Shown here in pieces: positions 8,532 to 17,542 of a DNA stretch of 64,000 nucleotides. Position 1 is the stretch's first letter. Each line of letters opens with the position of its first letter. The notes under the pieces are model-generated. The model did no database searches. It was not told where the DNA came from and saw only the letters and a program-made list of their open reading frames with translations. The DNA comes from Methylocystis hirsuta (GTDB taxonomy: Bacteria; Pseudomonadota; Alphaproteobacteria; Rhizobiales; Beijerinckiaceae). The stretch is taken from the NCBI RefSeq assembly GCF_003722355.1, contig NZ_QWDD01000001.1, forward strand, positions 2,843,001 through 2,907,000, given 5' to 3'. The position numbers were made by a program, and so were the translations under genes.

Positions 8532-8614
8532 GCGTTGACGCTCCGGGCGACCGCTGGAAGGCGCGCTATTCAGCGCGCCTCCCAGCAAAAGCTCCGGGCG
8601 GAGCGTCTGAACGC
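8532..8614. other. two-tier stem-loop just after tRNA-Pro
   Basis: An 83-base self-complementary block. Outer stem: GCGTT+GACGCTCCG (8532-8545) with CGGAGCGTC+AACGC (8599-8614), 14 pairs with a 2-base bulge. Inner stem: GCTGG-A-AGGCGCGCT (8553-8567) with AGCGCGCCT-C-CCAGC (8572-8586), 14 pairs around one mismatch and loop ATTC. No T run follows, so it is not a classical terminator. The rest of the 8511-8878 gap shows no convincing gene. Confidence 0.6.
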
Positions 8615-8878
8615 GACCTGATTCCTTCGGCCTCGACGAAGCGCGCGAAGAATGCGAGGCTTGCATAGGGCTATAATGGCGTGCGCCCGCATCGCTCGCC
8701 CGGCAATAAAGCGCCGAGAGCTTCAGCGGATGAAGCCGGTATTTCCCGGTAAAGCCCGACCAAACGGGGAGAAGTTCAGGCGCTCCCTTACGCAATCATT
8801 GAACGCCCAATGGCGCCGGCCTGCAGCAGCTTGTCATCACGAATATTATCGTCGTCATCTATTCTTCTGGAGGGTATT

Positions 8879-9754
8879 ATGACCCCTACGACTTGCAAAA
8901 CATCTCAACCGCTATCCTTTGGGGACTCTTCTCAGCAAACCTTCAAAGTTTGCACGTTTCTGGTGAACGTGCTCAGTCAAATGTATGATCAATGGCTAAA
9001 TGCCGGCTCGCCGCGAGATTTTGATTGGCGGCCGGTGAACGCTTGCCCGATCACCAAAGATTTCAAAGTGGAAGACTACGCTTTTGGTCAGCTGATCTGG
9101 AGTACGTTCACTTTAGAGTTTAAAAAGACAGTCACTGAACCTTTTGGATGCCTTGTTAAATCCAAGGCCGACGGTAGTCTTTATCTCGTTTTCCGGGGCA
9201 GCAAAAGCCTTGAGGACTTCGAAGTAGATATTGAATTCAAACCGGTAGCGTATAGCGCGCCGACGCCCAATCCCCCACCCGGCATTCTCGTCGCAAGAGG
9301 CTGGTACGCGGTGTACGCAGGGCTAGTGGAAGCGCTGGATGCCCAACTCAAAACAATCGGCAGTAAACCTCTTACCATCACTGGCCACAGTCTCGGCTCG
9401 GCGCTTGCCACACTCGCCGTGCCATTGGCGGCTTCCCACAATATTGCGGCCTTGCACTATAATTCCGCAAGTCCAATGGTGGGACTAGAACCCTTCCGGC
9501 ATTACTACGAAAACTTAAAGGTGCAAACATTCCGTCTTGTGAACACGGCCGACACCGTACCGAATCTTCCGCCAAAGCGTAACGGCGACTATCAACACGT
9601 CGGCATCGAGGTCCCCTTCAACGCGGACTATGGCGCTGAGAAGAAAACACACCATCCGTGTTGCAGCTACGCTTATGCAATCTACACTCCGGATGCACCC
9701 TGCAATAAAGACTTTGACTCCTGCGCCCCGACGCTCGGTCAAATCCACGAATAA
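8879..9754 (+). CDS. class 3 lipase
   Basis: 291 residues from ATG 8879, which has a strong TGGAGGG site 5 bases upstream; an earlier start at 8810 lacks one. The alpha/beta-hydrolase shows LYLVFRGSKSLEDFEVDIEF (lipase-3 strand with RGS), a nucleophile elbow GHSLGSALA, and downstream Asp (NTADTVPNLP) and His candidates (QHVGIEVPF). No clear signal peptide is seen. Base composition is clearly lower in GC than its neighbours, and it stands alone behind a tRNA gene, both hints of acquisition. It likely cleaves acylglycerols or other esters. Confidence 0.85.
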   Translation: MTPTTCKTSQPLSFGDSSQQTFKVCTFLVNVLSQMYDQWLNAGSPRDFDWRPVNACPITKDFKVEDYAFGQLIWSTFTLEFKKTVTEPFGCLVKSKADGSLYLVFRGSKSLEDFEVDIEFKPVAYSAPTPNPPPGILVARGWYAVYAGLVEALDAQLKTIGSKPLTITGHSLGSALATLAVPLAASHNIAALHYNSASPMVGLEPFRHYYENLKVQTFRLVNTADTVPNLPPKRNGDYQHVGIEVPFNADYGAEKKTHHPCCSYAYAIYTPDAPCNKDFDSCAPTLGQIHE

Positions 9755-9850
9755 ACCGACAATCGCCGGATGACCTCGCCCTGACCCAATCGGCGACGTC
9801 CGACTGGGCCACGGCCCGCGTCGCCGCCAATCTGCGCGCTGAGAAAGAGA

Positions 9851-9877
9851 AAAGCCCAGCCACGAGGGCTGGGCTTT
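9851..9877. terminator. bidirectional terminator between lipase and outer-membrane gene
   Basis: Perfect stem AAAGCCCAGCC / GGCTGGGCTTT (11 pairs) with loop acgag, placed between the convergent lipase (+) and barrel gene (-). Confidence 0.8.
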
Positions 9878-9905
9878 CCTGAATGCGTCTGGCTCGAACG
9901 ATCGA

Positions 9906-10655
9906 TCAGTATTTCGCCAACACCGGCGCCGAAGAGCCGAAGTGGAAGTGGTAGTTCACGCCAAAGCGGATCGTATGGAATCGCGTGCGGTTGTTGACGT
10001 TGTTCAACCCCCAGCCGAAATTGAAGCCGTTGTTGTTGTTGCCGCTGAGCTGCGTATAGAGATACTCGGCCTTGACCGACCAGTTCGGCAGCGCAACGAA
10101 CATATACTCGGCGCCGCCGCCGGCAGTCCAGCCCGTCTGCACCGTTCTGTTCTGGTTCAACCAGCCGTTGCGTTCCACTCCGCCATAAGCGAAGCCGCCT
10201 GTGCCATAGACCAGCAATTGCGGGCTCAGCAGACTGACGCCGAGGCGGCCACGCACCGTGCCGAACCAATTCAGAGTCGCGGTGGTTACCGGAGGGAGGC
10301 CAAAGAGCCAATTGTAGCTGTTGCCGCCGGCGCCAGAGCCGATGCTGGTGCCCTGGATATCGGACTCGATGCCGACGACGAACATCGGCGTAATCTGGTA
10401 ATTGTAGCCAATTTGGCCACCGCCGACGACGCCGGCCCGGCTACCGCCGTGATTGTTAAAGCCCGCGCCCCACGCGTTGGATGAATTTTGGGCGTAAAAG
10501 CCCACACCGAAGTTGAGACCGGCATAGAAGCCCGTCCAGGTCATGATCGGCGGCGGGGGCGGCGGCGGCGGAGCCTTGTAGGATGGAAGGTCGGCGGCCA
10601 TGGCCGACCCAGCTGTCAGCGCGAGGGCCAAAGCGGCAAAAGTTGCCTTTTTCAT
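9906..10655 (-). CDS. Omp25/RopB-like outer-membrane beta-barrel protein
   Basis: 249 residues. It has a signal peptide (MKKATFAALALALTAGSAMA, cut before ADLPSYK), a proline run, then an eight-stranded OmpA-like barrel: WTGFYAGLNFGVG, GGQIGYNYQ, GTVRGRLG, YGTGGFAYGG, GWTAGGGAEYMF, WSVKAEYLY and a final strand FGVNYHFHF ending in APVLAKY. This is the DLPSYKAPPPPP-type porin family of Rhizobiales. AGGAGAAGG precedes the ATG. A paralogue with the same layout lies at 26071-26943, and the two share a 10-base sequence upstream. Confidence 0.88.
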   Translation of the reverse strand: MKKATFAALALALTAGSAMAADLPSYKAPPPPPPPPIMTWTGFYAGLNFGVGFYAQNSSNAWGAGFNNHGGSRAGVVGGGQIGYNYQITPMFVVGIESDIQGTSIGSGAGGNSYNWLFGLPPVTTATLNWFGTVRGRLGVSLLSPQLLVYGTGGFAYGGVERNGWLNQNRTVQTGWTAGGGAEYMFVALPNWSVKAEYLYTQLSGNNNNGFNFGWGLNNVNNRTRFHTIRFGVNYHFHFGSSAPVLAKY

Positions 10656-10741
10656 TACACCTTCTCCTAAAGGTTAAAGACGCCTTGGGCTGAATCCCTT
10701 GCGCCGAAGACGGTAGGAGGTAAGGAAATCGGCAAACCCTT

Positions 10742-10751
10742 GCACAGTCAA
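10742..10751 (-). promoter_or_regulatory. TTGACTGTGC motif upstream of the first barrel gene
   Basis: The minus strand reads TTGACTGTGC about 90 bases upstream of the start. The identical 10-mer lies about 105 bases upstream of the paralogous barrel gene (27046-27055). TTGACT fits a -35 element; no convincing -10 was identified. Confidence 0.35.
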
Positions 10752-11040
10752 AGCAATTAACAAGCTATTCGGCTCTCCGCATACGCTTTCCGCGCGACTG
10801 TGGCAGGGGCGCCACAGCGCAGAGATCCGCAAACAAGACCCGCCGCTGCATCATCGATCGGGTCTCATCGGCCGCGCGGCTCCGTAAGGGGACGCCTGGC
10901 GAGCCGCAATCATCACGATGACAGTGCTGTCGGCAGATCGACGTGTGTCGAACCCGGCCGTGGCCGGCCGACACGCTGAGCGTCGGAGAGCGGGGCGCGG
11001 GTCGAACCCAAGTCCGGCCCGCGCCGATTCGATCGCCTGA
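10752..11040. other. intergenic stretch without a recognised gene
   Basis: Only a small hairpin CTGTGGC-aggggc-GCCACAG (10798-10817) stands out. Short frames here have no ribosome site and no recognisable product. Confidence 0.4.
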
Positions 11041-11226
11041 TTAGAAAAAAAGTCCCAAGCTGCCGCCTGCCAGCGCGCCCACAACGGCTGCAGCGATGGT
11101 GTTAGGAATGCCGCCGAGGGCTGCATAGGCGAGGCCACCCAAAATGACCGCGCCGACGCCGGCGAAAATGTAAGTGTTGGGCGTGACCTCCCACTCCTTT
11201 TCCCCAGATGGTCTTTGATCACTCAT
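11041..11226 (-). CDS. small glycine-rich membrane protein
   Basis: 61 residues from ATG 11224-11226, which follows GGAGGATCC; the frame extends further upstream but without support. A polar N-terminus (SDQRPSGEKEWEV) is followed by a hydrophobic hairpin (YIFAGVGAVILGGLAYAALGG and NTIAAAVVGALAGGSLGLFF) with GxxxG-type spacing. Probably an inner-membrane protein; function unknown. Confidence 0.6.
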   Translation of the reverse strand: MSDQRPSGEKEWEVTPNTYIFAGVGAVILGGLAYAALGGIPNTIAAAVVGALAGGSLGLFF

Positions 11227-11469
11227 AGCGGATCCTCCATTTTTGCGAGTCGCCCTCAGCCCATCGCAGGGCCGCTCGCTGCGCTCGCTCAGTTTTGGAT
11301 AGGCGTCATTTGGCTCCCCGACCCGACGCGTCAATGGCCGCCGCGCACATTGCCGATATAAAAGCGGCTCGTCGTGACGGAGGAGATTGGCTTCGGCGGG
11401 ACTCTCACCGATCGAAATGATCGACAGAAGGCCGGCGCAACCGCTCACGCCGCCCCGATCTTTGACGCG

Positions 11470-12141
11470 TCAGTGTCCGTCGTTGGAAAAGTGCTGATAG
11501 TCGATGCTTCTTTTCCAATGTCCGCCCCAGCGCCAGCCCTGTCGCGCAAAGGCCCTGGTGACGACGTCGCCGTCGACGATGATCCCGACGATATCGCTCC
11601 TGCGCTCGGAGGGTTCGTCATAGGCGCGCCCGGCTTCAGGCTCGGTTAGGCTTCCTTCCCGGTAGGGATTTTGAACCGGATTGATGTCTACGGCCATTCC
11701 ATAGGCGTGTCGCGACATCGCGCCACGATCTGTCGTTCGGCAATTGAAGGCGCTCGTATTATTCGCCGCCATCGATCGCGCGTCATCGCCGCCGAATTCA
11801 TCGATCAGGGACATTCGATAGATTCGAAATTTCCCGCTGGCGTAGATGTCCTCAAAGGCGGCTGCGACCGCTTTTGCGACGCTTCGTGCGACGATCAGCG
11901 AGCCGGTCTGCGCGTTGCCGTCGAAATCCCGGTAAGGAACCCTCAACAGAACAAGTTCGTCGCGTCCCGGACATCGAAGCTCCGCGCGCCACGATCTTCC
12001 CTGCATGTAAGCCCATACTGCATCCGGAATTGGTTCGGTCGTCGCCTTGGCGCCCCGCGCATGCGCGACTGCGCCCGCGAGAAGCAAAAACAGCAGCGCA
12101 ACCGCTCGGATGGCGCGTAAGCAGAGAATCGTCAAAATCAT
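11470..12141 (-). CDS. M15-family D-Ala-D-Ala carboxypeptidase-like protein
   Basis: 223 residues with an N-terminal hydrophobic segment (LCLRAIRAVALLFLLLAGAVAHA), so exported or anchored. The zinc motif SRHAYGMAVDINP (SxHxxGxAxD) and the final zinc ligand in DYQHF match the M15 peptidases (VanY/endolysin type) that act on peptidoglycan cross-links. WRWGGHW precedes the last ligand as in this group. Stands alone; the ribosome site is weak. Confidence 0.85.
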   Translation of the reverse strand: MILTILCLRAIRAVALLFLLLAGAVAHARGAKATTEPIPDAVWAYMQGRSWRAELRCPGRDELVLLRVPYRDFDGNAQTGSLIVARSVAKAVAAAFEDIYASGKFRIYRMSLIDEFGGDDARSMAANNTSAFNCRTTDRGAMSRHAYGMAVDINPVQNPYREGSLTEPEAGRAYDEPSERRSDIVGIIVDGDVVTRAFARQGWRWGGHWKRSIDYQHFSNDGH

Positions 12142-12961
12142 TTGCGCGCACCAATCCGCATCTTCGTCCGCCAGGGTCGATCATTCGCCTAAAGGCTGAG
12201 GACCCGCGCCAGGTCCGACGTCATGAATGAGCAGGCAAACCGTGCACTCATATGCTTGAGCATTCGAGTTTAAATGTCGTTAGAACGTCTTTTTTCCAAA
12301 AAACTGTTTGGCGGCGTTTACCGCGGCTTCATTCACCCAATCGTCTCGGAACGCTCTCAGCGGCCTTGCATCATAGAGACGGTAATACTGTTGAATAGGC
12401 ATATTCCGATGCACGCCATCGTAAGAAAGGCGGCGCCTCGATCGTCAGCGCCGCGATGCACACAAATTCGCCGACTCCATCTGCGATCACCATGTCGCCG
12501 ATTGTGAGTATCGCGAGTCCCTTGCAGATTTCCGAGACGGCAAAAATTCCGTTTGCCCTCGCCATGCAGACCAGCTTGCCGAGCGGACGGTCCGTCCGAG
12601 CAGCAATTGCATTCGCCGAAAAGAAGGCGATCGCTTTTTTTCCGGGCGACAGCCCGACAGAAGATGGCGCCCGTGGAAAGCCCATGCCTGCCCTTCATAG
12701 ATGGAGGTGTTGTTCCTCTACCTTGAATTGGGAACGCCAATATGGCCGACATGCGGCCCCACCTAGGCACAAGGCGTAATGGAACGACGAGCGCTCCCCG
12801 TCTCTACCGCTCAAAAGCCGCGCAGCGCGGCTTTGGAGCACTTCCAAGCTTTGCTCAAAAGCCAGATCGCGACGGACGTTGCAGCGATCGGCTCGCAACT
12901 TCGCGGTGAATTGCGGCGAGCTTTGACGTGGTGGCGGCGCGAGGTCTGAAGCGTCCAATAG
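12142..12961. other. intergenic stretch, at most doubtful small frames
   Basis: Frames on both strands around 12371-12779 (about 104-107 codons each) have no strong ribosome site and no recognised similarity. The minus-strand frame 12371-12685 (with LAILTIGDMVIADGVGEF) is the least unlikely coding candidate. Composition is less GC-rich than the surroundings. May be decayed sequence. Confidence 0.3.
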
Positions 12962-12996
12962 AAACGCCCCGGCTGAGGCGTCGCAGCGGGGCGTTT
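12962..12996 (-). terminator. terminator of the small secreted-protein gene
   Basis: Long stem AAACGCCCC(G)GCTG / CAGCGGGGCGTTT with one bulged G and an 8-base loop, located 29 bases beyond the stop of the gene at 13025; T-rich sequence follows on the minus strand. Confidence 0.7.
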
Positions 12997-13024
12997 CTTG
13001 CGTCACCTCGAACTGGCGTGTTTC

Positions 13025-13240
13025 TCAGCACACCCATAGCCAGTTGCCGACATAATCGTTCCATTGCCAGCACACGCCAGGGTTAAGAGGCCGCCAGGGC
13101 GTGCTCCAATCCCTCTTCTGATAGCGCCAAAGCCCGCCGTAGGACTGGACGTCGCCATCGTTAGGGTACGATCGCTGCGCTTGAGCCAACGGAGCGAAAG
13201 CCAAAGTCGCCCCGATGATCAATAGCACGAGCTTGCGCAT
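13025..13240 (-). CDS. small secreted protein, Trp-rich
   Basis: 71 residues. The signal peptide MRKLVLLIIGATLAFAPLAQA is followed by about 50 residues rich in Trp and Tyr (WRYQKRDWSTPWRPL, WQWNDYVGNWLWVC) with two Cys. GGGAGG lies before the ATG and a strong terminator follows, so it is a real single-gene unit. Function unknown. Confidence 0.7.
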   Translation of the reverse strand: MRKLVLLIIGATLAFAPLAQAQRSYPNDGDVQSYGGLWRYQKRDWSTPWRPLNPGVCWQWNDYVGNWLWVC

Positions 13241-13722
13241 TTTTTCCTCCCGATTGATTGGCTGTTCGCCAGTTCAACTGGGACAGGCGCAAGATCATTC
13301 AACCCACCGGCGAACGCTACGCAGTCAAACGTATCCGACGCAGCTTATACTTCAATCCTAAGCTTGCGCGGCCGAGGCAATCGCAAAGCTTAATGTTTTG
13401 CAAGACGCTCTATGGCGTTGATAAACGCCTCCGGCGAAGCGGCAATGCGTCGAACGATATGCATCGGCAGTTGGACGAGCATCCGAACGGTCGAGACGGT
13501 GGCGATGATTTTCGACGCGGAAACGAGACGCTGCATTCGGCTCTCCATACTTGGTCTGCGCGGCGCCGCTGGGCGGGGAGGCATCCGGCGGCGCTGAGCG
13601 AGCGATCCTGAGGTATTGCGAGCGCACACTTTAAGCATGCCCGCGTTTCGGCCGGGTTACCGCAATGTTGCTGGTCGTTTCGGGCTTGGGGCGAATTTGT
13701 GCGGGGCGCCGCCCCGCTTCGG
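13241..13722. other. intergenic stretch, no confident gene
   Basis: A 52-codon minus-strand frame (13390-13548, MESRMQRLVSASKII...) is possible but lacks a ribosome site. A hairpin GCGGGGC-gcc-GCCCCGC at 13701-13717 lies directly beyond the hydrogenase protease stop and may end that operon. Confidence 0.35.
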
Positions 13723-14205
13723 TCATTTGCCGAGAATGTCCGTCCGCAATCGGCCCGCGACGATATCGACCGCCGCCGCGACCGCCGGCGACATCGGCGC
13801 GCCGATCTCGAAGGTTCCGCCTTCGATCGCATAGACGACGCAGCGCGAGGGCAATGCGCCCAGCGCCCGGGCGAGCTCCAGAGCTTCGGCGAGGCCGAAG
13901 CCATGCGTCGATGCGCCGAAAGCCGCTCGCGGAAGCGGGCCTGCGCTGGCGTCAAAGCGGCGGATGTCGCCAGGCTCCGCCCCCGAAACGCAGGCGTCGA
14001 CAATGTAGGCGGCGTCCGCGCCGTCGAGCCGCGCCAATACGCGCGTCGCCTCGCCCTCCTCCTCAATGATTTCGACGTCGGCCAGCAACGCTCTCAGCGC
14101 TCGCGCGACCGCGCGGCCCACCGCATCGTCGCCGCGATCGGGATTGCCGATACAGAGCACAATGATGCGCGGTCCTTCGCGCGCGCTATCCGCCCCGGTC
14201 GACAT
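13723..14205 (-). CDS. hydrogenase maturation protease (HycI/HyaD family)
   Basis: 160 residues. These endopeptidases remove a short C-terminal tail from the NiFe large subunit once nickel is inserted. Motifs: [14 protein letters not shown] at the N-terminus, the central VDACVSG with the metal-binding Asp, and [11 protein letters not shown] with the conserved His, then [11 protein letters not shown]. Last gene of the hydrogenase operon; its start overlaps the end of the large-subunit gene by 20 bases. Its expected substrate is that neighbour, whose tail after DPCISCATH is [10 protein letters not shown]. Confidence 0.92.
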   Translation of the reverse strand: MSTGADSAREGPRIIVLCIGNPDRGDDAVGRAVARALRALLADVEIIEEEGEATRVLARLDGADAAYIVDACVSGAEPGDIRRFDASAGPLPRAAFGASTHGFGLAEALELARALGALPSRCVVYAIEGGTFEIGAPMSPAVAAAVDIVAGRLRTDILGK

Positions 14206-15478
14206 CGAGCCGCAGAAAATGCGTCGCGCAGGAAATGCAGGGATCGTGATTGCGAATGGTCTGCTCGCAGCGGTGACGCAAAGCGTCGTCCGGCAAATCG
14301 AGCCAAGCGTTCGCGAAAGTCTTCAGATCCTCTTCGATGCTCGGCTGGTTCTGCGACGTCGGCGGGACGATGCGGGCGTCGGCGATTTTTCCATCGGCAT
14401 TGAGGCGGTAGCGATGATACAGCATGCCGCGCGGCGCCTCGGTCGCCGCATAGCCGGTTCCCACGCGCGGCTCGATTTCGACTGCAGGCCGCTCCGGCTC
14501 TTGGTAGTCGTCGATGATGCGCAGCGCCTCGTCGCAGGCGTAAAGAACTTCAACCGAGCGAACGATAATGCTGCGAAAGGGATTGGCGCAGACCGGTCCA
14601 AGCCCTGCGTCGCGCGCCGCCTCGCGCGCGATCGGCGAGAGCGACGCGGCGTTCAGCGCATAGCGCGCCAAGGGCCCGGTGAGATAGGCGCCGCGCGCCT
14701 TGATGTGCGCATGCAACGCGGTCGAATGTTCGACGTGGCTTTCCTCGAAATGTTCGTCATATTCAGCGGCGGCGATGTCGAGCCCGCGGCTTGAGACGAT
14801 GCGGCCCTGGTTGAAGGGATATTCGCGCTCACCGCGCAAGGCGACGAATTCATAGTCGCGCGCAACATCAGGAAAATCGAAACCGGACGTCCAGCGCACG
14901 GTCGCGAGCGCCCCGTCCCGCGCGCGCTTCAGTTCTTCGGCGAGCGGCTGAAGTTCGCGCCGGCGCGGCGCACGATAAAAGCCGCCGACGCGGACATTGA
15001 TCGGATGAATCTCGCGGCCGCCGAGAAGCGCGATGATCGCATTGCCGGCCTTTTTGAGGTTGAGGCCCCGGCGCACGATGTCGGCGTGATCGCGCGCCAT
15101 TTCGATCGCGCCGGCATAGCCGAGGAAATCCGGCGCATGCAGCATGTAGACATGGAGCGTGTGGCTCTCGATCCACTCGCCGCAATAGAGGAGCCGTCGC
15201 AGGTCGCGCAAAGGTCCGTCGACGACGACGCCGAGCGCGTTCTCCATCGCGTGAATCGCGCTCATCTGATAAGCGACCGGACAGATGCCGCAGATGCGCG
15301 CGGTAATATCCGGCGCCTCGCTATACATGCGGTCGCGCAGGAAGGCTTCGAAAAAGCGCGGCGGCTCGAAGATATTGAGCTCCGCCGACTGCACGACGCC
15401 GTCGCGCGCGACGACCTTGAGCGCGCCCTCGCCTTCCACCCGGGCGAGCTGGTCGACCTTGATCGTCTTAACGATCAT
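14186..15478 (-). CDS. hydA: NAD(P)-linked [NiFe] hydrogenase, large (alpha) subunit, group 3b type
   Basis: 430 residues. Binds the NiFe(CN)2CO active site through two Cys pairs: RICGIC (C63, C66) and the C-terminal DPCISCATH (C414, C417). The residue that is often His after the first pair is Tyr here (PVAYQMSA). Gene order (beta, CNB protein, gamma, delta, alpha) and sequence style fit the cytosolic group 3b hydrogenases that couple H2 to NAD(P)(H), as in Pyrococcus hydBGDA. Overlaps the delta-subunit gene by 11 bases. The tail after His420 is a substrate for the protease encoded next. Confidence 0.93.
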   Translation of the reverse strand: MIVKTIKVDQLARVEGEGALKVVARDGVVQSAELNIFEPPRFFEAFLRDRMYSEAPDITARICGICPVAYQMSAIHAMENALGVVVDGPLRDLRRLLYCGEWIESHTLHVYMLHAPDFLGYAGAIEMARDHADIVRRGLNLKKAGNAIIALLGGREIHPINVRVGGFYRAPRRRELQPLAEELKRARDGALATVRWTSGFDFPDVARDYEFVALRGEREYPFNQGRIVSSRGLDIAAAEYDEHFEESHVEHSTALHAHIKARGAYLTGPLARYALNAASLSPIAREAARDAGLGPVCANPFRSIIVRSVEVLYACDEALRIIDDYQEPERPAVEIEPRVGTGYAATEAPRGMLYHRYRLNADGKIADARIVPPTSQNQPSIEEDLKTFANAWLDLPDDALRHRCEQTIRNHDPCISCATHFLRLDVDRGG

Positions 15479-16265
15479 GACGTTCGCTTTCCTCGCGGAA
15501 GGCGTCGGCGTTGGCGTTGAAGGTTCTGTAGACGCGCTTCAGCGCATCCTCATCCATGCCGAGCTTGCCCAGCCATGCCGACAGCGACGGCGCATTGGGC
15601 GTCTCCATCGGGCCGTAGCAGCCATAGCAGCCGCGATTGTAGGAGGGGCAGAGCGCGCCGCAGCCCGCATGCGTGACCGGTCCCAGACATGGCGTTCCGT
15701 GTCCAACCATGACGCAGAGATTGCCGGCGATCTTGCACTCGACGCAGACGCTATGCGGCGGCGTTTGCGGCTTGCGCCCGGCGAGAAACGCCGAAATCGT
15801 TTCGACGAGCTGCCGCGTGCTGATCGGACAGCCGCGCAGTTCGAAATCGACCTTTACGTGATCGGCGATGGCGGTCGACGTCGCCAGCGTTTGGATATAG
15901 TCCAGCCGCGCATAGACGATCGCCGCATATTCGCGCACGTCGGCGAAGTTGCGCAGCGCCTGTATGCCGCCCGCGGTGGCGCAGGCGCCGATCGTAATTA
16001 AGAACCGCGACTGTTTACGGACCTCCTGGATGCGCGCGGCGTCATGCGCCGTCGTCACCGAACCTTCGACGAGAGAAAGATCATATGGACCTTCGACCGT
16101 CGCGCGCGTCGCTTCGAGAAAATGCGCGATCTCGATTTCGCCGGCGATCTCCAGCAATTCGTCCTCGCAATCGAGAAGGCTGAGCTGGCAACCGTCGCAT
16201 GAGGCGAATTTCCAGACAGCGAGTCTTGGTCGAATGCGCGCCACGTCAAAGCTCCCGATAGGCAA
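15468..16265 (-). CDS. hydD: [NiFe] hydrogenase small (delta) subunit
   Basis: 265 residues. Carries iron-sulfur clusters that pass electrons from the NiFe site. Seen: [14 protein letters not shown] (C23, C26) and [10 protein letters not shown] (C95) for the proximal cluster, then a Cys-rich region [27 protein letters not shown] and CYGCYGP for further clusters. There is no Tat signal, so the enzyme is cytoplasmic. Starts inside the end of the gamma gene (20-base overlap). Confidence 0.93.
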   Translation of the reverse strand: MPIGSFDVARIRPRLAVWKFASCDGCQLSLLDCEDELLEIAGEIEIAHFLEATRATVEGPYDLSLVEGSVTTAHDAARIQEVRKQSRFLITIGACATAGGIQALRNFADVREYAAIVYARLDYIQTLATSTAIADHVKVDFELRGCPISTRQLVETISAFLAGRKPQTPPHSVCVECKIAGNLCVMVGHGTPCLGPVTHAGCGALCPSYNRGCYGCYGPMETPNAPSLSAWLGKLGMDEDALKRVYRTFNANADAFREESERHDR

Positions 16266-17097
16266 GAAGATCGCGCACGCGATCGTAACGGTGGACTGGC
16301 CCGTCCTTGCAGATGAACAGCGGACCGAACTGACAGTGGCCGCAATGTCCGATGGCGCATTTCATGTTGCGCTCCATCGAGACGAAGATGCGCGAATCCG
16401 CAATGCCCGCGTCTTCGAGCGCGAGCGCCGTCGCCCTTATCATCACTTCCGGTCCGCAGATCATGGCGATGGCGTCGGCCGGATCGAAACGAAGTTTGGA
16501 CAGCAAAGGCGTCACATAGCCGACGTCTCCGGTCCACTGCGGCCCGGCGCGCTCCACCGCGACGCGCAACTGGAAGTCAGGCGTCTTCCGCCATTCTTCA
16601 AGTTCGCTGACAAAAATGAGGTCGTCCGGCGTGCGCGCGCCATAGAGTACGCCCACCCGGCCGTAGGCGGCGCGATGGCGCAGCAGCCAGTAGATCGCCG
16701 GCCGAAGCGGCGCGAGGCCGATGCCGCCGCCAATCAGCAGGACGTCGAACCCCTTGGCTTCCTCGACCGGCCAACCGACGCCAAAGGGACCGCGCAAGCC
16801 CACCTGATCGCCGGCCTTCAATCTGCCGAGCGCCGCGCTCACCGGCCCGACGGCGCGGATCGTATGGGTGAGCCGCTCTGGCGCGTGCGAATCGCCGCTG
16901 ATGCTGATCGGTATTTCGCCGACGCCGAATGCGTAGAGCATGTTGAACTGCCCCGGCGTGAACGGCGCGGGGCGTTCGGGGGCGAGATCGAAGGTGAACA
17001 CCTCCGCCGACTCGCGGATGAAGCGGGTCACAGCCGTCATCGTCGGCGCCATCGGATAAGGCGGCGGCGCGCAGGCTTTAAGCGTTTGCGGCATCAT
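16246..17097 (-). CDS. hydG: hydrogenase FAD/NAD(P)-binding (gamma) subunit
   Basis: 283 residues, ferredoxin-NADP reductase-like diaphorase. FAD-binding barrel about 1-100 ([22 protein letters not shown]), nucleotide-binding part with [20 protein letters not shown] and [13 protein letters not shown], and a C-terminal [2Fe-2S] motif [17 protein letters not shown] (four Cys). It exchanges electrons between the clusters and NAD(P). Same family as HydG of Pyrococcus and the sulfide dehydrogenase subunit SudB. Confidence 0.92.
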   Translation of the reverse strand: MMPQTLKACAPPPYPMAPTMTAVTRFIRESAEVFTFDLAPERPAPFTPGQFNMLYAFGVGEIPISISGDSHAPERLTHTIRAVGPVSAALGRLKAGDQVGLRGPFGVGWPVEEAKGFDVLLIGGGIGLAPLRPAIYWLLRHRAAYGRVGVLYGARTPDDLIFVSELEEWRKTPDFQLRVAVERAGPQWTGDVGYVTPLLSKLRFDPADAIAMICGPEVMIRATALALEDAGIADSRIFVSMERNMKCAIGHCGHCQFGPLFICKDGPVHRYDRVRDLLAYREL

Positions 17098-17542
17098 ACA
17101 TCCCGAGCGCCTGCATGCGCGCCGACTGCAGACGTTTGACGAGCGGCGGAATGAAGCGCTTCATCATTTCATAGCCGACGCGCGGATCCGCCTCGCATTT
17201 GCCGCGCAGACACTTCCCGTCGAAAGCGATGGCGCGCGTCAGTTCGATGGCGCGCGCGTCGAAGGACGACCGATAGGGCGGAATGAGCCAGTCGGCGCCG
17301 AGGATTTCTCCGCTCTTGACGGTGAGAAAGGTGAACGCCCCGCGCCCCGGCACGAAAGTCTCCAGCGCCACGGCGCCATGTCGCACGAGATAAAAGGAAT
17401 CGGCCGCGGCGCCCTCGCGATGCAGATAATCGCCCGGCTGCAGGACGACATTTTTGGCGCATCCGGCGACAAGCGCCAGCGTCTCTTCATCGAGCCCCTC
17501 AGTAAAGGGATGATGACGCAGCAGATCGGCAATATCCTTCAT
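17078..17542 (-). CDS. stand-alone cyclic-nucleotide-binding domain protein in the hydrogenase operon
   Basis: 154 residues from ATG 17540-17542, which overlaps the hydB stop. One CRP-type cNMP-binding domain (about 10-120): [25 protein letters not shown], then [28 protein letters not shown]. There is no DNA-binding helix-turn-helix; the C-terminus is only about 30 helical residues ([21 protein letters not shown]). A Cys pair (KCLRGKCE) sits near the end. Lying between the beta and gamma genes with overlaps on both sides, it is probably a subunit or regulator of the enzyme rather than a transcription factor. A longer frame from 17866 is an artefact. Confidence 0.85.
   Translation of the reverse strand: MKDIADLLRHHPFTEGLDEETLALVAGCAKNVVLQPGDYLHREGAAADSFYLVRHGAVALETFVPGRGAFTFLTVKSGEILGADWLIPPYRSSFDARAIELTRAIAFDGKCLRGKCEADPRVGYEMMKRFIPPLVKRLQSARMQALGMYDAANA

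Noticed and set aside
8434..12141. Genomic island bounded by tRNA-Pro
   Set aside because: No integrase, and the last about 20 bases of the tRNA are not repeated downstream within the window, so an attachment site cannot be supported.
15949..17139. 396-codon plus-strand frame over the hydrogenase genes
   Set aside because: Antisense to two strongly supported hydrogenase subunit genes; no recognisable domain.
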